Below are positions 1 to 3,807 of a stretch of 5,572 nt of DNA, one piece after another. This stretch comes from Caldilineae bacterium. GTDB taxonomy: Bacteria; Chloroflexota; Anaerolineae; J102. The stretch covers positions 1-5,572 of the forward strand of contig DUEF01000067.1 in NCBI GenBank assembly GCA_011176555.1. The letters run 5' to 3'. Made by a program: the position numbers and the translations under genes. Under the pieces are notes generated by a model that was not told where the DNA came from, made no database searches, and was given only the letters and a program-made list of their open reading frames with translations. Position 1 is the stretch's first letter; the number at the start of each line of letters is the position of its first letter.

Positions 1-842
1 CCCTTGGCCTTTCCGATCTTGTCCCAAATCTTCCAGGCTTCCATGGCCTCAGGCGAATTCGCATCGGGGAAGCCGGCGCCAAAGGAAAGGGCCTCGCCGC
101 CGAATTGGTAGATCCAGGATTTCATGGGAATGCCGGTGATGCAGACTTTGCCTTCACCTTCGCCTTCGGCGATGGCGACAGCCCAGTCGGCATACTGCTC
201 CCATGTCAGGGCGTCAACATCAGCGCCTTCCGGGAGGTAAGGCAATGCCTTGTTGTTCGCCAGGGTCAGATACACATCGGCGCCCACAGGCAGGAAGTAC
301 TGTTTGCCGTCTTTGGTCGTGTCTTGGTTGAAGGTCTCCATGAAGTGACGATCCGTCCAGCTCGCCACCACATCGGTCAGGTCCTCGACCCAGCCGTTCT
401 CGATCCACTCCGGCATGCGGCTGTTATGAGCCACCACGATATCGGTGGTGACATGGTCGGTCGTTTGCTGCACTTCGGCGCGGTCGAGGAGGGTTTGATC
501 ATCGATGATTTGGAAATTGACGGTCACGCCATTTTCATCCTCAAAGGGCTTGATCACCTCGTTGATGAAGAACTCCTGCTCGCGCGGGGGACTGAACAGT
601 CGGGATGAAAAGACCAGGGTCTTGGAGGGCACTTCGACCGGCACTTCGACTTCCTTCTCGACGACTTTCTCGACTTCTTTCTCGACGACGACAGTCACTT
701 CGACCGGCACTTCGACTTCTTTCTCGACGACAACGGTCACTTCGACCTGTTTTTCGACGACTTCGGGGGTGGGCTGGGCGCAAGCGGCGACCGCAATAAC
801 GACCAGTAACACAATTGTAGTAACAACCAGCAATCTCTTCAT
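1..842 (-). CDS. ABC transporter extracellular solute-binding lipoprotein, probably sugar-type (C-terminus beyond window)
   Basis: This frame stays open from the ATG at 842-840 to the left edge, giving 280 codons without a stop; the C-terminal part is missing. Residues 1-20 form a lipoprotein signal (MKR, hydrophobic core, then V-A-A-C), so Cys21 would be lipidated and the protein anchored on the outer face of the membrane. Residues 27-72 are a charged V/E/K linker. From about residue 74 (TLVFSS) the protein reads as a family-1-type periplasmic binding fold: residues such as PEWIENGWVEDLTD and the LTWEQYADWA stretch are typical of carbohydrate-binding subunits of CUT1-like importers. An AGGAG at 856-852 sits 9 nt before the ATG and supports this start. 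The gene lies 66 nt downstream of a LacI-type repressor on the same strand, so it is probably the first transport gene of that operon, with permeases expected to the left. The substrate cannot be read from the sequence; sugar is inferred from the regulator and family style. Confidence 0.9.
   Translation of the reverse strand, partial: MKRLLVVTTIVLLVVIAVAACAQPTPEVVEKQVEVTVVVEKEVEVPVEVTVVVEKEVEKVVEKEVEVPVEVPSKTLVFSSRLFSPPREQEFFINEVIKPFEDENGVTVNFQIIDDQTLLDRAEVQQTTDHVTTDIVVAHNSRMPEWIENGWVEDLTDVVASWTDRHFMETFNQDTTKDGKQYFLPVGADVYLTLANNKALPYLPEGADVDALTWEQYADWAVAIAEGEGEGKVCITGIPMKSWIYQFGGEALSFGAGFPDANSPEAMEAWKIWDKIGKAK
627..764 (-). repeat. Degenerate V/E/K repeat encoding the lipoprotein tether
   Basis: Residues 27-72 of the binding protein are built almost only from Val, Glu, Lys, Pro and Thr. 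Two internal periods are visible. VEVTVVVEKEVE recurs after 14 residues (42 nt), and EKEVEVPVEV recurs after 22 residues (66 nt). At DNA level a 36-nt unit at 630-665 recurs at 696-731 with one difference. The likely role is a spacer holding the binding domain away from the lipid anchor. Near-identical DNA copies make the region prone to in-frame length change. The pattern is familiar to me from Chloroflexota binding proteins, but that is recollection, not a search. Confidence 0.85.
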
Positions 843-851
843 GTCATTTTT

Positions 852-856
852 CTCCT
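852..856 (-). promoter_or_regulatory. Shine-Dalgarno of the solute-binding protein gene
   Basis: AGGAG on the minus strand, 9 nt before the ATG at 842-840. It decides the start: the nearby ATG at 847-845 is followed after one codon by TGA and cannot be used. The rest of the 66-nt gap (843-908) is AT-richer than its surroundings. It contains no copy of the LacI-type palindrome and no terminator-like hairpin, which fits co-transcription with the upstream repressor gene. Confidence 0.8.
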
Positions 857-908
857 GATGGAATTTGATTTGAGTCTGGAAAGATAGAGAGTTATGGTGC
901 ATGTGCAA

Positions 909-1976
909 TCAGGTATAGGGCGCCTCCTTTTTTGGGATCGAAACAGTGGCCCCATTCACGGAGTGGTTGGCGCCACACGATTGACGGACGATCAATGTCG
1001 GTTTGAGAAGGACTTGCCGTTGGTCGGGTTCTCGACCCTGGAGGATCTCCAACAGCATTTCACAAACCACACTGCCAATCTGATAGATCGGCTGGTGAAC
1101 CGTAGTGAGAGGTGGGTGCGCGTGTTCAGCCAGGGGCGTATCGTCGAAACCGGTGATGGCGATGTCGCGCCCCACGACCAGGCCCCGCTGCTGTGCTGCG
1201 CTCATCGCGCCCAGCGCCATCAAATCATTCGCTGCAATGATGGCGCTTGGCGGATCGGGCAGGTCGAGAAGGACGTTGGCTTGCTTGTAACCTCCGTGCT
1301 GCGTCAGATCGCCTGTCGCGCAATACCCCTCGTCTATCATCAACTCCGCCTCAGTCAGCGCTTCCTTGACGCCCCGCAAGCGATATTCGGCAAACATCAA
1401 CTCTGGCGGCGGCGCGATGCAGGCGATGCGTCGATGCCCCAGGGCGATCAAATGTTCGGCAACCTGGCGCATGCCGTCGACACCATCTTCATCGACAAAG
1501 GGAAAGTCCAGTTCGCCTTCCACCCGTCCGAACACGGCAAAAGGAACGCCGGCCTGGCGCAAGTAGTCGATGCGCGGGTCGTGGCGGCGCGTACGCACCA
1601 CGATAAAGCCATCCACCTGACGCCCCTGCACCTTCTGACGGTAAGCGGCAAGCTCCTCCTTACCCGGCGCTTTGGTCGACACCAACAGGTCGTAGCCGTA
1701 GCGAGCGGCCGTATTCCCCACACCTGCCAGGAATTCACTGAAAAAAGGATCGGCGAAACGTGGACCAAAGGTCGGTAGAATCAGGCCGATGGTCTCGGTG
1801 CGTTGTTTCTGCAAGCGCTGCGCCAATAGATTCGGTGTATACCCCATCTCCGCCGCCGTCTCCCGCACCAGTTTCTTGGTCGAATCGCTGACATCGTCAT
1901 AATCATGGAGCGCGCGCGAAACGGTCGTAATTGACTTACCCGTTTCCCTGGCAATGTCCTTGATCGTGACAGTCAT
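909..1976 (-). CDS. LacI-family transcriptional repressor, likely autoregulatory
   Basis: A full-length 355-residue LacI/GalR-type repressor. Residues 3-23 (VTIKDIARETGKSITTVSRAL) form the N-terminal helix-turn-helix with the TTVSR recognition helix. Residues 46-58 carry the YTPNLLAQRL hinge-helix region, and the effector domain opens at TIGLILP (62-68). Family landmarks follow in order: GRQVDGFIVV near 118-127, AANDLMALGA at 248-257, GFDDTPLAE at 276-284 and the LIVRQSCG end motif at 328-335. About 20 extra residues trail the end motif. The start is supported by AGGA at 1988-1985, 8 nt before the ATG, and by the HTH beginning at residue 4. Two palindromes with the CG centre expected for this family sit in the promoter, so it most likely represses itself and the downstream transport gene and is released by a sugar or related ligand. 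The effector is unknown. Confidence 0.96.
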   Translation of the reverse strand: MTVTIKDIARETGKSITTVSRALHDYDDVSDSTKKLVRETAAEMGYTPNLLAQRLQKQRTETIGLILPTFGPRFADPFFSEFLAGVGNTAARYGYDLLVSTKAPGKEELAAYRQKVQGRQVDGFIVVRTRRHDPRIDYLRQAGVPFAVFGRVEGELDFPFVDEDGVDGMRQVAEHLIALGHRRIACIAPPPELMFAEYRLRGVKEALTEAELMIDEGYCATGDLTQHGGYKQANVLLDLPDPPSAIIAANDLMALGAMSAAQQRGLVVGRDIAITGFDDTPLAEHAHPPLTTVHQPIYQIGSVVCEMLLEILQGREPDQRQVLLKPTLIVRQSCGANHSVNGATVSIPKKEAPYT

Positions 1977-1984
1977 CCCTGCCG

Positions 1985-1988
1985 TCCT
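1985..1988 (-). promoter_or_regulatory. Shine-Dalgarno of the LacI-family gene
   Basis: AGGA on the minus strand with 8 nt to the ATG at 1976-1974. A second purine patch (AGGG, 1980-1977) abuts the ATG and is too close to serve. Together with the predicted transcription start near 2037 this gives an untranslated leader of about 60 nt that contains the downstream operator. Confidence 0.6.
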
Positions 1989-2016
1989 GACTGGAGTGTT
2001 GGGGCGTGAACGTCAG

Positions 2017-2036
2017 GAACCAAAACGTTTTGGTTC
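2017..2036. promoter_or_regulatory. LacI-type operator O1, perfect 20-bp palindrome
   Basis: GAACCAAAACGTTTTGGTTC is identical to its own reverse complement and has the central CG dinucleotide typical of LacI-family operators. It starts at the predicted transcription start (about 2037 on the minus strand) and covers roughly +1 to +21. A repressor bound here would block promoter clearance. It shares an 18-bp core with the second palindrome at 2050-2067. Confidence 0.92.
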
Positions 2037-2043
2037 TGGAGCC

Positions 2044-2072
2044 ATTGTAAACCAAAACGTTTTGGTTGTCAA
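2044..2072 (-). promoter_or_regulatory. Sigma-70-type promoter of the lacI/transport operon
   Basis: On the minus strand TTGACA (2072-2067) is followed after exactly 17 nt by TACAAT (2049-2044). The -35 is a perfect match and the -10 matches five of six consensus bases. Transcription should begin near 2037. The spacer coincides with operator O2, and O1 begins at the start site, so RNA polymerase and repressor must compete. The -35 lies only about 20 nt after the stop codon of the upstream GbsR-like gene. Confidence 0.85.
2050..2067. promoter_or_regulatory. LacI-type operator O2, perfect 18-bp palindrome inside the promoter spacer
   Basis: AACCAAAACGTTTTGGTT is a perfect palindrome with the same core as O1. 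Its outer neighbours continue the symmetry imperfectly: ATTG at 2044-2047 pairs with CAAT at 2070-2073 after a 2-bp interruption on each side. It occupies the spacer between the -35 and -10 hexamers. Its centre is 32 bp from that of O1, close to three helical turns, so both dimers would sit on the same DNA face. Confidence 0.92.
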
Positions 2073-2092
2073 TAGATAGTTTCAGTAAATCG

Positions 2093-2617
2093 TCAATCCC
2101 CGCGGCCCAGGACCTTGTGCAATGTGCTCAAACGCAACTCGTCCAGGGCGGCGATGGCGGCCACGATTTTGTCCAATGTGCTGAAGAAGGATTGCAACCG
2201 GCTGATGCGTTGTTGGTAGAACCGCGCCAGTTCCTCATCTTCGTCCGCGGCGGTGGCCAACTGCAGGCTCTCATCCACGGCCTGCAATGCTTGATCGAAA
2301 TTGCGATTCTGTCGTTCTCGCAAAACCCCCTGCACCACCTTCCAGAAGTTGGTTTCCGCTGTGTAGTAATCCTTGCGGTCGCCGATCCGCACCTGCTTGT
2401 GCACCATCTGCAAGCGCTCCAACTTGCGCACATTCGTGCTGACTGCGCCCTTGCTCACCCCGACCTGCGCCGTCAATTCATCCAGAGAAATGGGCTCGGT
2501 TGAAAGATAAACGGCCCCATAAATCGCGCCCATCGCCTTGGGAAAGCCCCAAAACTGGCTGATCTGGCTCATGGCCTGGATGAAACGCTCGCGTGCTGCG
2601 ATAAGGTTGGCATCCAT
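2093..2617 (-). CDS. GbsR-type (MarR superfamily) transcriptional regulator
   Basis: A 174-residue protein with a winged helix-turn-helix at about residues 43-88 (ISLDELTAQVGVSKGAVSTN, then RKLERL and a GDRKDYYTAE wing). The preceding FWGFPKAMGAIYGAVYLS (residues 22-39) matches the conserved entry of the GbsR group, which in characterised members responds to choline-type osmoprotectants; that ligand should not be carried over here. Residues 100-165 are helical and charged and probably form the dimer/ligand part. An upstream ATG at 2692 would add 25 residues, but they are encoded by an inverted repeat. The ATG at 2617 has AGGAG (2628-2624) 6 nt ahead and gives the usual family N-terminus. It lies 88 nt after the SDR gene on the same strand and probably shares its transcript. 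Its likely target is the dyad in the SDR promoter. Confidence 0.9.
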   Translation of the reverse strand: MDANLIAARERFIQAMSQISQFWGFPKAMGAIYGAVYLSTEPISLDELTAQVGVSKGAVSTNVRKLERLQMVHKQVRIGDRKDYYTAETNFWKVVQGVLRERQNRNFDQALQAVDESLQLATAADEDEELARFYQQRISRLQSFFSTLDKIVAAIAALDELRLSTLHKVLGRGD

Positions 2618-2623
2618 GATGTT

Positions 2624-2628
2624 CTCCT
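2624..2628 (-). promoter_or_regulatory. Shine-Dalgarno deciding the GbsR-like start
   Basis: AGGAG on the minus strand, 6 nt before the ATG at 2617-2615. It begins 3 nt after the end of the inverted repeat at 2632-2703, so a hairpin in the mRNA could influence access of the ribosome to this site. Confidence 0.8.
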
Positions 2629-2631
2629 GGG

Positions 2632-2703
2632 CGTGATGCGTAGTCCGTGGTGCGTGGTCCGTTGAGTCGACTACTGACCACGAAACACGCAATACGCACC
2701 ACG
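2632..2703. repeat. Heptamer-based imperfect inverted repeat between the SDR and GbsR-like genes
   Basis: The left arm 2632-2659 and right arm 2676-2703 are 28 bp each and match in 23 positions as inverted copies, around a 16-bp loop that holds AGTCGACT (2665-2672). Each arm is itself four successive 7-bp units beginning with CGT: CGTGATG, CGTAGTC, CGTGGTG, CGTGGTC on the plus strand, and CGTGGTG, CGTATTG, CGTGTTT, CGTGGTC on the minus strand. The element fills the gap from 2 nt after the SDR stop codon to 3 nt before the GbsR-like Shine-Dalgarno. It could act as an mRNA hairpin separating the two genes. No U-run follows, so it is not a standard intrinsic terminator. A dispersed intergenic repeat is the alternative. 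Confidence 0.8.
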
Positions 2704-2705
2704 TG

Positions 2706-3647
2706 TCAATTGCTTTCGTACGCCTCGCTGCGATTCTGGCGTCGTCTCAGCTCGCTGGTGTAATGCCGGCCCAGGCTGTCGGCATGTTCTTGCACCCAGG
2801 CGGATAAGCGGGTCTCGCCCGCTGGCGGTGAATCGACGTAGAGCAGATCCGCCATCAGCCCGGCGATTTCCTCGCTGGTGAGGAAGGTATCCCCCACCAT
2901 TTTGCCGATGACCCGGCCGGCCGCGTAACCCAACCAGGGCGGGGCCGAAACAATGAGCCGGGAACAGCCAATCGCGCGGGCGATCATTTCGATCAAAGCC
3001 CGGTAGGTGAAGGTTTCAGGGCCGATGGCGTCGATGATGACGTTTTCCCGGCGCTCGCCCTGCGCAACAGCCAGCTTTGCCAGATCATCGACGTAAATGG
3101 GCTGGAGCTTGTAACTGCCGTCGCCGAAAACGCCGAAGACAGGCAGGCGGCGCAGGGCCCAGGCGATATTGTTGATCAGGATATCTTCCTTGCCAAAAAG
3201 AACGGTCGGGCGCAAGATCGCATACGAGATCCCCGTTTCCAGCAAGGCCTGCTCCAACTGCGCCTTGCCGCTGAAATACTCCAGCGGGGAATCGAACGAG
3301 GGATTGGTGATGCTGACGTGGACGATGCGCTCGACGCCCGCTTCTCTGGCCGCGGCGAACAGGATGCGGGTGTTGCGCACGGCGTCGGCATGGCTGAAAT
3401 CTTTGTGATTGAAGCGCACCCAGTAGGTGTTGTAGAGCACGGATACACCGCGTAACGCCTCCACCAGCTTTTCGGGCTGCTCCCAGTGGAAGGGGTGAGC
3501 CTGGACTCGGTCGCCGAATGGGTTCTGGCGCTGCGGCGAATTGGTCAAGGTGATGACGGAATGGCCGTTATCCAACAAGCGTTGGGCGATGTATTTGCCG
3601 GAATAGCCAAAAGCTCCGGTGACAGCGTGGGTGTCAGGTTTTTGCAT
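2706..3647 (-). CDS. Extended/atypical SDR (NmrA-like) NAD(P)-binding oxidoreductase or epimerase-like protein
   Basis: A 313-residue Rossmann-fold protein. TGAFGYSG at residues 10-17 is the glycine-rich nucleotide-binding motif. VSITN near 112-115 and Y124-F-S-G-K128 supply the catalytic Ser/Tyr/Lys pattern of short-chain dehydrogenases, and LRPTVLFG (145-152) and YVDDLA (185-190) are typical of the NAD-dependent epimerase/NmrA and NDUFA9-like subgroup. The C-terminal part (about 225-313) carries the substrate side and gives no clue to the substrate. The protein is expected to be cytosolic. An ATG at 3668 is in frame and would add 7 residues, but it has no Shine-Dalgarno. The ATG at 3647 has GGAG (3659-3656) 8 nt ahead and starts just before the Rossmann fold, so I prefer it. 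The gene is first in a likely operon with the GbsR-like regulator; both reaction and inducer are unknown. Confidence 0.9.
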   Translation of the reverse strand: MQKPDTHAVTGAFGYSGKYIAQRLLDNGHSVITLTNSPQRQNPFGDRVQAHPFHWEQPEKLVEALRGVSVLYNTYWVRFNHKDFSHADAVRNTRILFAAAREAGVERIVHVSITNPSFDSPLEYFSGKAQLEQALLETGISYAILRPTVLFGKEDILINNIAWALRRLPVFGVFGDGSYKLQPIYVDDLAKLAVAQGERRENVIIDAIGPETFTYRALIEMIARAIGCSRLIVSAPPWLGYAAGRVIGKMVGDTFLTSEEIAGLMADLLYVDSPPAGETRLSAWVQEHADSLGRHYTSELRRRQNRSEAYESN

Positions 3648-3655
3648 GATCAGTG

Positions 3656-3659
3656 CTCC
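3656..3659 (-). promoter_or_regulatory. Shine-Dalgarno deciding the SDR start
   Basis: GGAG on the minus strand, 8 nt before the ATG at 3647-3645. The competing ATG at 3668-3666 is preceded by an A-rich stretch without any such motif and lies inside a predicted hairpin arm. Confidence 0.65.
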
Positions 3660-3663
3660 GCTG

Positions 3664-3692
3664 TTCATTTCGTTTAGTTCAAACTGAATGAA
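3664..3692. promoter_or_regulatory. 29-bp imperfect dyad over the SDR transcription start, candidate operator
   Basis: The dyad is centred on 3678. TTCATT (3664-3669) mirrors AATGAA (3687-3692) and GTTT (3672-3675) mirrors AAAC (3681-3684), so 10 of 14 base pairs are symmetric. It runs from the last base of the -10 hexamer through about +20 of the transcript, a position where a bound dimer would repress. The GbsR-like regulator in the same operon is the obvious candidate ligand of this site, by proximity only. As RNA it could also form a hairpin covering the upstream ATG at 3668. Confidence 0.6.
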
Positions 3693-3720
3693 GTATACAG
3701 AATATCACAACACTTGTCAA
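3692..3720 (-). promoter_or_regulatory. Sigma-70-type promoter of the SDR/GbsR operon
   Basis: On the minus strand TTGACA (3720-3715) and TATACT (3697-3692) are separated by 17 nt. The -35 is perfect and the -10 matches five of six. Transcription should start near 3685, giving a leader of about 38 nt to the preferred ATG at 3647. The neighbouring stretch is clearly AT-richer than the genes on either side. Confidence 0.85.
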
Positions 3721-3771
3721 TGGGAGCGTGGTTCAGATTTAGGGCGAGTGCCCGCCAGAGACCTCGTTATT

Positions 3772-3800
3772 TTGCCCCCCACCCCCACCTCCGCTAAAAT
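3772..3800 (+). promoter_or_regulatory. Probable mutS promoter giving a leaderless mRNA
   Basis: TAAAAT (3795-3800) ends 7 nt before the mutS ATG, with TTGCCC (3772-3777, four of six matches) 17 nt upstream of it. This places the transcription start at or next to the A of the start codon. No Shine-Dalgarno is visible before the ATG, which agrees with leaderless translation. The spacer is unusually C-rich (3775-3792). The -10 position is the stronger part of the case and the -35 is weak. Confidence 0.55.
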
Positions 3801-3807
3801 CAAGCCC

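Noticed and set aside
627..764. Tandem-like DNA repeat as a CRISPR array or mobile element
   Set aside because: It lies wholly in frame within the lipoprotein gene and encodes a regular V/E/K linker, with no unique spacers.
881..908. Possible extra minus-strand promoter TTGCAC-16-TATCTT before the binding protein gene
   Set aside because: Only three of six -35 bases and four of six -10 bases match, with a short spacer overlapping the lacI stop region. Not strong enough to list as a feature.
105..1778. Plus-strand open frames opposite the binding protein and the LacI-type gene
   Set aside because: The minus-strand proteins have full domain structure and proper Shine-Dalgarno sites. The plus-strand frames have neither.
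2078..2090. AGTTTCAGTAAAT near the lacI promoter, resembling part of the dyad in the SDR promoter (minus-strand AGTTTGAACTAAAC)
   Set aside because: The resemblance needs a one-base gap and has no dyad symmetry of its own, so cross-regulation by the GbsR-like protein cannot be supported from it.
2632..2703. Inverted repeat as an intrinsic terminator of the SDR gene
   Set aside because: The stem is long but interrupted, and no T-run follows on the minus strand. The next gene starts immediately after it.
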